From assembly GCF_000613245.1 (NCBI RefSeq), contig NZ_HG964939.1:259846-312358 (forward strand): DNA of 52,513 nucleotides, read 5' to 3'. The notes beneath the pieces are model-generated. The model did no database searches. It was not told the DNA's origin and was given only the letters and a program-made list of their open reading frames with translations. Position 1 is the first letter of the stretch, and each line of letters begins with the position of its first letter. The position numbers and the translations under genes are program-made. Shown here piece by piece: positions 41,262 to 50,473 of the stretch. Source of the DNA: Mycobacterium asiaticum DSM 44297 (GTDB taxonomy: Bacteria > Actinomycetota > Actinomycetes > Mycobacteriales > Mycobacteriaceae).

Positions 41262-43634
41262 TTACCGCCACAGCTGAGGCGTGACCCCAAGAATCCGGGC
41301 CCGGATCCACCACATCGCTTCGATCACGGCAGCCCCGACCGTACCTATGCTCAGCGCGATGGTGGTTGCCCAGAGATTCGACGGGTCGAGCATGAATTTA
41401 TGTTGCGCCCACGGCAGGGTGAAGATCACCACGTAAGCCAAGCCGGCGCCGATCACCAGCGCCAGTCGCCACCACTGGTAGGGGCGTGCGGCCACCGCCA
41501 GGACCCAGACGCCGGTCATCAGCAGGGTGATCAAAGCCGCGGTTGATGCCTGTTCCTGTTCCACCGATGACGCGTGACGGCCGTGATACGCAGTCAGGTA
41601 GGTGGCGAACGTGGCGATCCCCACGACCAGCCCCGCCGGCAGGGCCGACGTCAGCACGCGCCGGACGAATCCCGGGTAAGCGCGTTCGTTGTTGGGCGCC
41701 AACGACAATATGAACGACGGGATCCCGATGGTGAACCAGGCGGCGATGGTGACGTGGATCGGCTGGAAGGGAAACAGCAGCGGATCAGCCCCCAGCGGCT
41801 TGGCCAGCAGGCATTCGATGCCGACCAGTAGTGCCAGCAGGGCCGAATACACCGTTTTGGTCAGAAACAGAGTGGCGACTCGCTCGATATTGCCGATCAC
41901 CCGTCGCCCCTCCCCCACCACGTACGGCAGGGTAGCAAACCTGTTGTCCAACAACACGATCTGTGCGACCGCACGAGACGCCGGGCTGCCGGCACCCATC
42001 GCCACCCCGATGTCGGCATCCTTGAGCGCCAGCACGTCGTTGACACCGTCGCCGGTCATCGCGACGGTGTGGCCGTGGGCCTGCAGGGCATGCACAATCG
42101 TGCGCTTCTGCTCCGGACGCACCCGGCCAAAGGTTGTGTAGGTATCCAACGCGTCCGCCAATTGCGCCTGGTCCGTGGGCAGGCGGCGCGCATCCATCGC
42201 CTCTCCGTGCAACCCGAGTTTCTCGGCGACCGCCCCCACCGAGACCGCGTTGTCACCGGAGATCACCTTCACCGAAACCTGTTGACTGGCAAAGTATTTC
42301 ATAGTGTCACGGGCGTCGGGCCGGACCTTCTGCTCCAGCACGATCAACGCGACGGGGGTGACGACGCCTGGGGCTTCGGCATCATCCACCGGCACGTCAG
42401 AGGCCCCCAGTAGCAGCACCCGCAATCCCTGCGCGCCGATTCGCTCCGCTTGTCCGGCCGCCGCCGATTCCGGATCCAGCAGCACGTCGGGCGCACCGAT
42501 CACCCAGTTGCCGTGATCGCGAAAGGACACGCCGCTCCACTTGGTCGCCGATTTGAACGGCGCGATAGCAATGGGAAGCCACGGGGGCGCATCGGGATAG
42601 GCCTCGGCGATTGCCCGCATGCTGGCGTTGGGACGTGCGTCCGCCGCGGCCAGATTCGACAACACATCGGCGAGGTTTTCGCTGGTCGCGTCAAGTGCTG
42701 CAACGTCGGATACGCGCATCCCGGTCTCGGTCAGGGTCCCGGTCTTGTCCGCACACACCACGTCGACCCTGGCCAGTCCCTCGATAGCGGGCAACTCCTG
42801 CACCAGGCACTGCCGCCGACCGAGGCGTACGACCCCGACGGCGAACGCGATGGAGGTCATCAGCACCAGGCCTTCGGGCACCATCGGCACCAGCGCGCCC
42901 ACCATCGCCAGCACCGATTCGCGCCAGCCGACATTGGTGGTAAACAGCTGGGTGTAGATGGTCAGCAGGCCGGCCGGGATCAACAAGTAAGTGATGAACT
43001 GCAGGATCCGGTTGATGCCGGTACGCAGTTCGGATTTCACCAGAGTGAACTTGCTTGCCTCCGCGGCGAGCCTGGCCGCATAGGCGTCACCGCCCACCTT
43101 GGTGGCACGGTAGGCGCCGGTGCCCGCGACGACGAAGCTGCCCGACATCACCGGGTCGCCGACGTCTTTGGCGATCGGATCGGCTTCGCCAGTCAGCAAA
43201 GACTCGTCCACCTCCAGGTTCTGCTGCTCGATGACGTCACCGTCCACCACGATCTGATCGCCGGGACCGAGTTCGATGATGTCGTCGAGCACGACCTGGT
43301 CCGGTGCCAGTGTCTGGGTGCCGGATTGCCTGCGCACCATGGGCTTTGCCTGTCCAACTATGGCCAGCTTGTCCAGTGTCCGCTTGGCGCGGATCTCCTG
43401 GACCATGCCGATCACGCTGTTGGCGACGATGAGCAAACCGAACAGCCCGTTGATCAGTGAGCCGGTCACCAGCACGATGGCGAACAACACACCGAGGATC
43501 GCATTGATCCGGGTGAAGACGTTCGCCCGGACGATCTGGGCGATGCTGCGGGTGACGCGGTCGGGGACGTCGTTGGTTTTGCCGTCGGTAATCCGTTGTG
43601 CCACTTCGGCATCGGTTAGCCCGGCGACGTTCAT
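41262..43634 (-). CDS. ctpE: P-type cation-transporting ATPase CtpE
   Basis: This 790-aa P-type ATPase has the phosphorylation motif DKTGTLT (D296) and the actuator-domain TGEAD (residues 148-152). PEGL in helix 4 lies at 253-256, KVISGDN is present, and the hinge motif is GDGVND. There are about ten membrane helices, six of them after the catalytic domains. Published work on M. smegmatis CtpE supports calcium uptake. The helix-4 PEGL and lack of CPC argue against copper or zinc transport. Its ATG overlaps the stop of the beta-lactamase-like gene (ATGA), so it is translated from the same operon that starts at echA6. Confidence 0.93.
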   Translation of the reverse strand: MNVAGLTDAEVAQRITDGKTNDVPDRVTRSIAQIVRANVFTRINAILGVLFAIVLVTGSLINGLFGLLIVANSVIGMVQEIRAKRTLDKLAIVGQAKPMVRRQSGTQTLAPDQVVLDDIIELGPGDQIVVDGDVIEQQNLEVDESLLTGEADPIAKDVGDPVMSGSFVVAGTGAYRATKVGGDAYAARLAAEASKFTLVKSELRTGINRILQFITYLLIPAGLLTIYTQLFTTNVGWRESVLAMVGALVPMVPEGLVLMTSIAFAVGVVRLGRRQCLVQELPAIEGLARVDVVCADKTGTLTETGMRVSDVAALDATSENLADVLSNLAAADARPNASMRAIAEAYPDAPPWLPIAIAPFKSATKWSGVSFRDHGNWVIGAPDVLLDPESAAAGQAERIGAQGLRVLLLGASDVPVDDAEAPGVVTPVALIVLEQKVRPDARDTMKYFASQQVSVKVISGDNAVSVGAVAEKLGLHGEAMDARRLPTDQAQLADALDTYTTFGRVRPEQKRTIVHALQAHGHTVAMTGDGVNDVLALKDADIGVAMGAGSPASRAVAQIVLLDNRFATLPYVVGEGRRVIGNIERVATLFLTKTVYSALLALLVGIECLLAKPLGADPLLFPFQPIHVTIAAWFTIGIPSFILSLAPNNERAYPGFVRRVLTSALPAGLVVGIATFATYLTAYHGRHASSVEQEQASTAALITLLMTGVWVLAVAARPYQWWRLALVIGAGLAYVVIFTLPWAQHKFMLDPSNLWATTIALSIGTVGAAVIEAMWWIRARILGVTPQLWR

Positions 43635-45214
43635 CGAGTGAAGGTTCCCAGCTTGTCGGAGTCGTAGTACTCGAGATTGAGGCCTGTCCCGGTGAATGTC
43701 GCTTTGGAGATCGAGCCGGGCAAGGCGTTTTCGGTGGACAGCGGGAAGGTGAAGGTGTCCCCGTCCCAGTGGGTGAGGTCAAACGTCTGGTTCTTCGGTC
43801 CCAGCGCGAGCTGCAATTTGCCATCCCGTTCGGTGACGGTGGCCGGCCCCCAATAGTCGTTGACGTAGACACCGACGTACTCGACGAGCGGTTTTGCCGG
43901 CGCCGGGCTCACCGGAGGTTGCTTCCCGACAAGCGAGCCGTCGGGATTGTTCATGGGGGCGAGTTGTTGGCGATAGAGCTGCGGCCAGTCTTCGCGCACC
44001 TGCCCGTATTGCACCAGGTCCATGAACTGGGCTGCGAGCGCCTCGGGGATGCCGTAGGGAGCCGCGTTCGTCAGGGCGACGATGGCCACGTCCGCGGACG
44101 GTAGCGCCACGAAAGTCGTTGCGGCGCCGAGTCCGAACGCGCCGGAATGGCTGTACTGGGTGCGCCCCGACGAGGTGACCGACACGTTGAAGCCGTAGCC
44201 GTAGGTACTGGCCCGCGCTTTCGGGTTCTTGGCGGAAACCGAGATCACCTGGGGCGTGTAGGCCGGTAGCAGGGCTTCGGGCGAGGTGATCCGCTGCCCG
44301 TTGTAGACACCGTTGCCGAGCAGCATGGTCAGCCAGCGTGCCATGTCGTTGACCGACGAACTCACTCCGCCGGCCGGCGTCTGGGGATCGGGATCGCGTT
44401 GGAAGCGGGCTTCCCATTTGTCGCCGACCTTGATGTGGTTGACCGCATGGTTGGGGCGGGCCAGGAAATCGGCGAACCGCGAACTGGTCGAGGTCATCCC
44501 GAGTGGGCGGTAGAGCGCCTCGTCGGAAAGGTCCTCCCACGACTTGTCAGCGGCGGCGGCGACCGCGCTTGCCGCGGTCGTCACGCCGAAGTTGGTGTAG
44601 GCGTAGCTGATTCGGAAGGGGGCCAGCGGCAGGTACTTCAGGTGTTCGAGCACCTGCTGACGGTCATAGCCCAGATCTTCCAGCGCGTCGCCCGCGTGGT
44701 CGGGCAGCCCGGACCGATGCGAGTAGAGGTCGGCCACGCTCACGTTGGCGGTGACGTACGGGTCCATCAGCGCGAAGCCCGGCAGCTTGGTGACGACCGG
44801 CGTGTCCCAGGTGATGGCACCCTCGGTCACTTCGTGCGCGACCACGGTCGCACCAACGGACTTGGAGATCGAGGCGAGCTGGAAGACGGTGTCGGCGTTC
44901 ACCTTATTGTCCGGATTGTCGCCCTTGCCCGCGTCCTTGATGCCGAACCCCTTGGCGTACAACGTTTTGCCGCCGTGCACGACGGCTACGGCCATCCCCG
45001 GGATCCCACTGTCGCGCATCAGGTCGGCAACCAGGCCGTCGAGCCGGCTGACGGCGTCGTCGACCCGGCCGGCCGGGATGTCGATGCCCGAAAGCTCGTT
45101 GGGCGGCACCTGGGCGGGAGCCGGCGAAGGATTGGAAACCGGCTTCGCGGGTCCGCATCCGACCAGGGCCAGCAGCAGCACGGCGACCGCGGCTGTTGCC
45201 GCACGCATTGTCAT
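43631..45214 (-). CDS. Serine beta-lactamase/esterase-family lipoprotein (Rv0907-like)
   Basis: This 527-aa exported lipoprotein has lipobox LVGC (C20). Its class C-type serine hydrolase domain has S115-x-x-K118 (ASISKSV), the Tyr-x-Asn element in YAYTNFG and a late HSGAFG in place of KTG. A C-terminal DUF3471-like beta domain covers the last ~100 residues. It is probably an esterase or a peptidoglycan- or lipid-modifying hydrolase on the outer face; true beta-lactamase activity is not implied. It is four-base overlapping with ctpE and 62 bp after the metallo-hydrolase gene. Length matches Rv0907 (532 aa). Confidence 0.88.
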   Translation of the reverse strand: MTMRAATAAVAVLLLALVGCGPAKPVSNPSPAPAQVPPNELSGIDIPAGRVDDAVSRLDGLVADLMRDSGIPGMAVAVVHGGKTLYAKGFGIKDAGKGDNPDNKVNADTVFQLASISKSVGATVVAHEVTEGAITWDTPVVTKLPGFALMDPYVTANVSVADLYSHRSGLPDHAGDALEDLGYDRQQVLEHLKYLPLAPFRISYAYTNFGVTTAASAVAAAADKSWEDLSDEALYRPLGMTSTSSRFADFLARPNHAVNHIKVGDKWEARFQRDPDPQTPAGGVSSSVNDMARWLTMLLGNGVYNGQRITSPEALLPAYTPQVISVSAKNPKARASTYGYGFNVSVTSSGRTQYSHSGAFGLGAATTFVALPSADVAIVALTNAAPYGIPEALAAQFMDLVQYGQVREDWPQLYRQQLAPMNNPDGSLVGKQPPVSPAPAKPLVEYVGVYVNDYWGPATVTERDGKLQLALGPKNQTFDLTHWDGDTFTFPLSTENALPGSISKATFTGTGLNLEYYDSDKLGTFTR

Positions 45215-45276
45215 GGCCGAACTCTAAACCGGGAACCGTCCGCTCCCCATCAGGCACGAGGCGCACCGACGGCCTC

Positions 45277-46395
45277 CTACAACCGCCACCACGGGTTGAA
45301 CCGCAACTGCGCGCCCGAATCGATCCGTTGCCCGGGCGTCGGCACCGCCACCTGGACACCGTCGGGCTCGGCCGCTTTGAGCAGCCGCTCGACCGGCTCG
45401 GCCCACGGGTGTGGGGCCAGCCGGAAGGTGCCCCAGTGCACCGGGACCAGCAGGCCCGATCCCGAGTCCGTGACGTCCAGGTGTGCCCGCACCGCCTCCT
45501 CGGGGTTCATGTGGATATCCGGCCAGGCGGTGTTGTAGGCGCCGATCGGCATCAACGTCAGGTCAAAGGGCCCATGGTCGGACCCGATGTCAACAAAGCT
45601 CTTGGTGTAGCCGGTGTCGCCGCCGAAGTACGCGCGATGCCGCGGACCGATGAACGCCCAGGATGCCCACAGGGTGTTGTTGCGGCTCAGGAATCGTCCG
45701 GAGAAGTGCCGCGCCGGCATGCAGATCAGTGTCAGCTCATCGATCTCGGCGCTCTGATGCCAGTCGAGTTCGATGACGCGCTGCTCGGGTATCCCCCACG
45801 ACCGAAGGTGCGCGCCCACCCCGAGCGGCACCACGAACGGAGCCCGCTGCATGCGCGCCAGCGCCAGCACGGTGTCGATGTCGAGGTGGTCATAGTGGTC
45901 GTGGCTGATCACGACCGCGTCGACTGCTGGCAGGCCTTCCAGTTGAACCGGTGGCGGGTGCAGTCGGCGCGGGCCGACGAGGTCGGATGGCGAACACCGG
46001 TCGCTCCACACCGGATCGGTGAGCACTCGATAGCCGTCGATCTCCACCAGGGCGGTCGAGTGCCCGAACCAGCTGACCGCAAGCTCGGCGGGCTCGCCCT
46101 GGTAGATCGACGGGGCGGCCAGGGGTACCGGGCGGGCGGGGCGGCTGCTCGAGCGGGCGCCCGCCAGTTCCCAGGCGATCTGGCGCAGTTGCTCGCGGTC
46201 CATCACATACAGGGATCCGGGATCGATGTTGACGAACACGCCGTCGCGGTAGTTCGGCGATCCCTGCGCGACGGCCTGGATTGCCGCGGGGTCGGCGCCC
46301 AGCGCGGCCGGAGCGCCGTGGAGCGCCCGAACCACCCAGCCGCCCGCTGCCAGTGATGCGGTACCGGCTGCCATGCGCAGCGCCCCCCGGATCAT
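45277..46395 (-). CDS. NAPE-PLD-like metallo-beta-lactamase-fold hydrolase (Rv0906-like)
   Basis: This 372-aa protein has the same length as M. tuberculosis Rv0906. The N-terminal ~30 residues contain an AGTASLAAGGW hydrophobic stretch that may be a membrane anchor. The metal core is SHDHYDHLD (H165, H167, D169, H170), with GHSTALVEI before it and FGGDTGY and VPVHWGTF after it. This pattern is typical of the phospholipase D-like NAPE-PLD/UlaG group. ATG 46395 is chosen over an upstream Arg-rich extension overlapping echA6. It begins four bases after the echA6 stop. Confidence 0.9.
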   Translation of the reverse strand: MIRGALRMAAGTASLAAGGWVVRALHGAPAALGADPAAIQAVAQGSPNYRDGVFVNIDPGSLYVMDREQLRQIAWELAGARSSSRPARPVPLAAPSIYQGEPAELAVSWFGHSTALVEIDGYRVLTDPVWSDRCSPSDLVGPRRLHPPPVQLEGLPAVDAVVISHDHYDHLDIDTVLALARMQRAPFVVPLGVGAHLRSWGIPEQRVIELDWHQSAEIDELTLICMPARHFSGRFLSRNNTLWASWAFIGPRHRAYFGGDTGYTKSFVDIGSDHGPFDLTLMPIGAYNTAWPDIHMNPEEAVRAHLDVTDSGSGLLVPVHWGTFRLAPHPWAEPVERLLKAAEPDGVQVAVPTPGQRIDSGAQLRFNPWWRL

Positions 46396-46399
46396 GCCG

Positions 46400-47131
46400 C
46401 TATGCCCCCTGGAAGTTCGGCGGTCGCTTCTCCACGCGGGCAATCTGCGCCTCGATCACGTCCTGGCTTGCCCAGGCCCTGTCGAAGAGCTCCTTGTGTT
46501 CGGGTGCCGGTTGCTCGATGGAGCCGTCGTCGTTGAGTACCCGTTTGGCGTGCTGGATAGCCAGCGGCGCCAGGCCGGAGATCTCAGCGGCCCACTCCTG
46601 GGCGTCTGCGAGCGTCCCGATCCGGTTGGCCATTCCCGTGTGCAACGCCGCATCCGCGGTCAGCTTCTCGGCGGTCAGCAGCATCGCGCGCGCCCGCCCA
46701 TGGCCGACCAGCGAGGACAGCCGCCGGATGCTCCAGTTGTCCAGCGCCAGCCCGTACTTTGACGTCGGGAACTGGAAGAATGCGTTTGGCGCCACTACCC
46801 GGAGGTCACATTGCATGGCCAGCTGCAGACCCGCGCCAATGGCGGGTCCGTTGATGGCCCCGATGACCGGCACCGGCACCGCGTCCATGACTCGGTGCAG
46901 CTCGACGAGCCGGTCGGGGTAGTCGGCGGCGAACGCGTCTCCGGACAGGTCGGCGCCGGCGCAGAACGCCGTGCCCTGCCCGGTCAGGACCACCGCCCGC
47001 GTCGACCCCTCGCTGGCCTTTTCGAGCGCTTCCCGCAGCTCTTCGACCAGCTGAGAGTTCAACGCGTTGCGTCGCTCGGGCCGCTGCAACTCAATGGTCA
47101 TCACGGCTTCGGTCTGAGTGATACCGATCAT
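46400..47131 (-). CDS. echA6: Enoyl-CoA hydratase-like protein EchA6
   Basis: This 243-aa crotonase-fold protein is the same length as and very similar to M. tuberculosis EchA6: MIGITQTEAVMTIELQRPERRNAL, GTAFCAGADLSGDAFAADYPD, GAINGPAIGAGLQLAMQCDL, FPTSKYGLALDNWS. Published work shows EchA6 lacks the catalytic residues of hydratases and instead binds acyl-CoA, delivering fatty acids to FAS-II for mycolate synthesis. It heads the minus-strand operon echA6-Rv0906-Rv0907-ctpE. ATG 47131 is 28 bp from the divergent accD3 start; a 29-residue upstream extension is not conserved. Confidence 0.94.
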   Translation of the reverse strand: MIGITQTEAVMTIELQRPERRNALNSQLVEELREALEKASEGSTRAVVLTGQGTAFCAGADLSGDAFAADYPDRLVELHRVMDAVPVPVIGAINGPAIGAGLQLAMQCDLRVVAPNAFFQFPTSKYGLALDNWSIRRLSSLVGHGRARAMLLTAEKLTADAALHTGMANRIGTLADAQEWAAEISGLAPLAIQHAKRVLNDDGSIEQPAPEHKELFDRAWASQDVIEAQIARVEKRPPNFQGA

Positions 47132-47159
47132 GGGGGCCAGGATATATAGCCTCACACCT
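47132..47159. promoter_or_regulatory. 28-bp divergent promoter region of echA6 and accD3
   Basis: The gap contains the AT-rich GATATATAGC (47141-47150), with -10-like hexamers on both strands 10-12 bases from each start codon. Neither start has a clear ribosome site, so both genes may be leaderless or nearly so. There is no room for two separate -35 regions outside coding sequence. Confidence 0.4.
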
Positions 47160-48647
47160 GTGAGCCGTATCACGACCGACCAACTGCGCGAAGCGGTGCT
47201 GGACGAAGGATCCTTCATCAGCTGGGACAGCGACCCGCTGAGGCTGCCTATCTCGCCGTCTTACGCTCGCGAACTGGCCGCCGCCCGGGACGCCACCGGA
47301 CGGGACGAATCGGTGTCTACCGGCGAGGGACGCATCCACGGCCGCCGGGTTGCCGTAGTGGTCTGCGACTTCAAATTCCTGGCCGGGTCGATCGGGGTGG
47401 CGGCCGCCGAGCGGATCACCGCCGCCGTCGAGCGCGCGACCGCCGAGCGGCTGCCGTTGCTGGCCTCGCCCAGTTCCGGCGGCACCCGCATGCAGGAGGG
47501 CACGGTCGCCTTCCTGCAGATGGTCAAGATCGCCGCCGCCGTCAAGCTGCACCGGCAGGCCCATCTGCCCTACCTGGTCTACCTGCGCAATCCCACCACC
47601 GGTGGGGTGTTCGCGTCGTGGGGCTCGCTGGGCCACGTCACGGTCGCCGAACCGGGGGCCCTGATCGGATTCCTCGGGCCGAGGGTTTACGAGTTGCTCT
47701 ACGGCGAGCCGTTCCCATCGGGCGTGCAGACCGCTGAGAACCTGCAGCGCTACGGGGTGATTGACGGTGTGGTCCCGCTCGAGGAGTTGCGCGCGACGCT
47801 GGACCGGGCACTGACGGTCATCGCCGACTCCCCCGCGCCGCCACCGGACGCCCCGCACGCCGAGCCCGTTCCGGACGTGCCCGCCTGGGACTCGGTGATC
47901 GCCTCGCGTCGCCCCGACCGGCCCGATGTGCGCCAGCTGTTGCGCCATGGCGCCACCCATCGGGTACTGCTTTCGGGCACCGGTCAGGGCGAGGCGGCGA
48001 CCACCCTGCTGGCGCTGGCCCGCTTCGACGGGCAGCCTGCGGTCGTCCTCGGACAGCAACGAATCCAGCCGGGCGGCGGCAACGCCGTAGGACCCGGTGC
48101 GTTGCGCGAGGCGCGTCGGGGCATGGCCTTGGCCGCCGAACTGCGGCTGCCGCTGGTGCTGGTGATCGACACCGCCGGCCCCGCTCTCACGACCGACGCC
48201 GAGCAGGGCGGACTAGCCGGGCAGATAGCTCAGTGCCTGGCCGAGCTCGTCACGCTGGACACCCCGACGGTGTCGGTGTTGCTGGGCCAGGGCAGCGGAG
48301 GACCTGCGCTGGCAATGGTGCCCGCGGACCGGGTATTGGCCGCGCTGCACGGCTGGCTTGCACCGCTGCCCCCCGAGGGCGCCAGCGCGATCGTTTTCCG
48401 CGACATCGAGCATGCGCCCGAACTTGCTGTGGCACAAGGGATCCGGTCGGCTGACCTGCTCGCGTCGGGGATCGTCGACGCCATCGTGCCCGAGCACCCC
48501 GACGCCGCCGACGAACCGGCGGAATTCTGCCGTCGACTCTCGGCGGCCATCGCTACCGAAGTCCATACCTTGCGCGCGATGCCCGATCCGCAGCGCCTGG
48601 CTGCGCGACTGCAGCGCTACCGCCGCATCGGCCTGCCGTCCGGCTAA
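47160..48647 (+). CDS. accD3: Acetyl/propionyl-CoA carboxylase carboxyltransferase AccD3
   Basis: This is the carboxyltransferase (beta) subunit of a biotin-dependent acyl-CoA carboxylase. The 495-aa protein equals M. tuberculosis AccD3 in length. It begins MSRITTDQLREAVLDEGSF from the GTG at 47160 and has two crotonase-like halves. SPSSGGTRMQEG and the oxyanion-hole GGVFASWGS lie in the first half; GQGSGGPALAM and PPEGASAIVFRD lie in the second. A longer frame from 47118 would overlap echA6 and is not conserved. Its partner biotin carboxylase is not in the window. Confidence 0.93.
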   Translation: MSRITTDQLREAVLDEGSFISWDSDPLRLPISPSYARELAAARDATGRDESVSTGEGRIHGRRVAVVVCDFKFLAGSIGVAAAERITAAVERATAERLPLLASPSSGGTRMQEGTVAFLQMVKIAAAVKLHRQAHLPYLVYLRNPTTGGVFASWGSLGHVTVAEPGALIGFLGPRVYELLYGEPFPSGVQTAENLQRYGVIDGVVPLEELRATLDRALTVIADSPAPPPDAPHAEPVPDVPAWDSVIASRRPDRPDVRQLLRHGATHRVLLSGTGQGEAATTLLALARFDGQPAVVLGQQRIQPGGGNAVGPGALREARRGMALAAELRLPLVLVIDTAGPALTTDAEQGGLAGQIAQCLAELVTLDTPTVSVLLGQGSGGPALAMVPADRVLAALHGWLAPLPPEGASAIVFRDIEHAPELAVAQGIRSADLLASGIVDAIVPEHPDAADEPAEFCRRLSAAIATEVHTLRAMPDPQRLAARLQRYRRIGLPSG

Positions 48648-49198
48648 CCGACGCCGTCATCCAGGTACCGCTGGATCGTCGGGCCGACCCACTCCACTAC
48701 CTCGGCACGGCTCATCCCGACGACCGGCGGCAGCCGTAACACGTAGCGGCACAACGCCAACCCCAGTATCTGCGTGGCGATCAACCCGGCTCGTTTCGCG
48801 GCCTCACCGGCAGGCACCCACGTAGCGACCAGCGGTCGCAACTGGCTGCCAAAGATCTCTCGCATCCGTTGCGCCGCTTCGGCATTCGTCGCGCCAGAGC
48901 GCAGCAGGATGATAAGCGCGTCGTCATCGCCCTCCCAGCGCCGCAGGAAGTGCTCAACGAGCAACCAGCCCAGCCGGTCCGGGTCGGCGTCGGCGAAATC
49001 GGGGAACTGCAGATCGAACTCCGCGGCCGCGGCGAAGAGTTGATCCTTATTGCCGAAGTACCGCATCACCATCGCCGGGTCTACCCCGGCGTCGGCGGCG
49101 ATCCCCCGGATGGTCGCGGCCTGGAATCCAGCTGTGCGGAACCGTTCCCGGGCCGCCGCAAGGATGACGGCCTTGGTCTCCGCTGACGATCGCCTCAT
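48644..49198 (-). CDS. TetR-family transcriptional regulator
   Basis: This 184-aa repressor-type protein has an N-terminal TetR helix-turn-helix (residues ~10-55: ILAAARERFRTAGFQAATIRGIAADAGVDPAMVMRYFGNKDQLF) and a helical ligand domain. The start codon is 14 bp from the first of two CAAC-N4-GTTG operators. It is divergent from the FAD monooxygenase gene and its 3' end overlaps the accD3 stop by four bases on the opposite strand. It most likely represses itself and the monooxygenase, released by a substrate of that enzyme. Confidence 0.9.
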   Translation of the reverse strand: MRRSSAETKAVILAAARERFRTAGFQAATIRGIAADAGVDPAMVMRYFGNKDQLFAAAAEFDLQFPDFADADPDRLGWLLVEHFLRRWEGDDDALIILLRSGATNAEAAQRMREIFGSQLRPLVATWVPAGEAAKRAGLIATQILGLALCRYVLRLPPVVGMSRAEVVEWVGPTIQRYLDDGVG

Positions 49199-49212
49199 GT
49201 CAACAACCGTAG

Positions 49213-49228
49213 GCCAACAAGTGTTGAC
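49213..49228. promoter_or_regulatory. TetR operator candidate 1
   Basis: GCCAACAAGTGTTGAC contains CAAC-AAGT-GTTG, an inverted repeat. It lies 14 bp from the TetR start. Its right end overlaps a TTGACA (49224-49229) that could be the -35 element of the monooxygenase promoter, so binding would block transcription. Confidence 0.6.
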
Positions 49229-49261
49229 ATTCCAGCCCCCCGGAGCGCATGCTATTGCTAT

Positions 49262-49277
49262 GCCAACAAGCGTTGAC
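49262..49277. promoter_or_regulatory. TetR operator candidate 2
   Basis: GCCAACAAGCGTTGAC repeats the first site with one change, 49 bp away, and ends 27 bp before the monooxygenase start. Two near-identical palindromes in a 106-bp divergent gap are typical of local TetR control. Confidence 0.6.
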
Positions 49278-49304
49278 TAAGTGGCTATCAGAGAGGAAGA
49301 AGCC

Positions 49305-50447
49305 ATGAACAACGACACCGATGTCCTGGTCATAGGGGCTGGCCCCACCGGTCTCACCCTCGCCGCTTCCCTGCATAAGCGCGGCATCAACGCGCTGGTG
49401 GTCGACAGATTGCCCGCGGGCGCCAACACCTCCCGCGCGGCCGCCGTGAACGCCCGCAGCCTCGAGGTGCTCGAAGAACTCGACGTGTCCTGGCGGCTGG
49501 TAAAGGCCGGGTTGATCGCCCCGCGATTCACCATGCGCCAGGGTTCTCGCCTGCTCATTCCAGTGGACTTCAGCGACCTCCCGACGACCTATCCCTACAC
49601 GCTGATGATCTCCCAGGCCGACACCGAGCGGGTGCTGGAGGAACGACTGAACGAATTGGGCACTCACATCATTCGGCCCAAAACATTGACCGGCCTCAAC
49701 CAGGACCATGACGGCGTCACCGCGGTGTTCGAAGACGGCCAGACCATTCGGGCGGCCTATGTCGTGGGGGCCGACGGTATGCACAGCACCGTGCGGCAAC
49801 AGGCCGGAATAGGTTTTGCCGGTGGGGAATTCGCCGAATCTTTCGCGCTGGCCGATGTGCGGTTGGCCGGCGAGGCTCCGGTCGACGAGGTGATTCTGTT
49901 CTACGGCAACGAAGGCCTCAACGTCCTGGCGCCGTTGCCCGACGGGGTCTACCGGATCGTGGCCCCGGCGGCCGACGTTCCCAAGGTTCCAACGAAGGAC
50001 TTTGCCCAAATGCTGCTGGATACCCGCGGTTTCGGTCCCGGCCGCACGATGGTCACCGAGGTGGTCTGGGGATCGCGTTTCCGGATCCAGCACCGCGTTG
50101 CCGACAGTTACCGGGCCGGGCGGTTCCTGCTAGCCGGCGACGCCGCGCACGTGCACAGTCCCGCGGGCGGCCAGGGCATGAACCTGGGCATCACCGACGC
50201 GATTGCGTTGTCGGGTGCGCTCAGCGAGGTGTTGAGCGGCGGCTCCGACGCCGCGCTCGACGCCTACAGCGCGAAGCAGCGGGCCCGGGCGTCGGAGGTG
50301 TTGAAACTCACCGGTCGCCTGACCAAGGTGTCGACGCTGCCGCGTCCGTTGCGGCCGATCCGCAACTCGGCCATGCGATTCGCCGCCCACCTGCCTGCGG
50401 CGCGGCGGCAACTCGCGTGGCGACTGAGCGGCCTGGTCTACCGGTAA
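49305..50447 (+). CDS. FAD-dependent monooxygenase (PheA/TfdB, FAD-binding-3 type)
   Basis: This 380-aa flavoprotein hydroxylase has the Rossmann motif VIGAGPTGLTLAASL (residues ~7-20), the Arg/Asn-rich RAAAVNARSLEVLEEL and VVGADGMHSTVR. The second FAD motif is LLAGDAAHVHSPAGGQGMNLGI. It would use NAD(P)H and oxygen to hydroxylate an aromatic or similar compound. ATG 49305 follows GAGGAAG; a GTG at 49281 is also in frame but lies beside operator 2. It is controlled by the divergent TetR gene. It lacks the thioredoxin-like C-terminal domain of phenol hydroxylases. Confidence 0.9.
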   Translation: MNNDTDVLVIGAGPTGLTLAASLHKRGINALVVDRLPAGANTSRAAAVNARSLEVLEELDVSWRLVKAGLIAPRFTMRQGSRLLIPVDFSDLPTTYPYTLMISQADTERVLEERLNELGTHIIRPKTLTGLNQDHDGVTAVFEDGQTIRAAYVVGADGMHSTVRQQAGIGFAGGEFAESFALADVRLAGEAPVDEVILFYGNEGLNVLAPLPDGVYRIVAPAADVPKVPTKDFAQMLLDTRGFGPGRTMVTEVVWGSRFRIQHRVADSYRAGRFLLAGDAAHVHSPAGGQGMNLGITDAIALSGALSEVLSGGSDAALDAYSAKQRARASEVLKLTGRLTKVSTLPRPLRPIRNSAMRFAAHLPAARRQLAWRLSGLVYR

Positions 50448-50473
50448 ACCCGGTGCGGTGTAGCGGTCAACGG

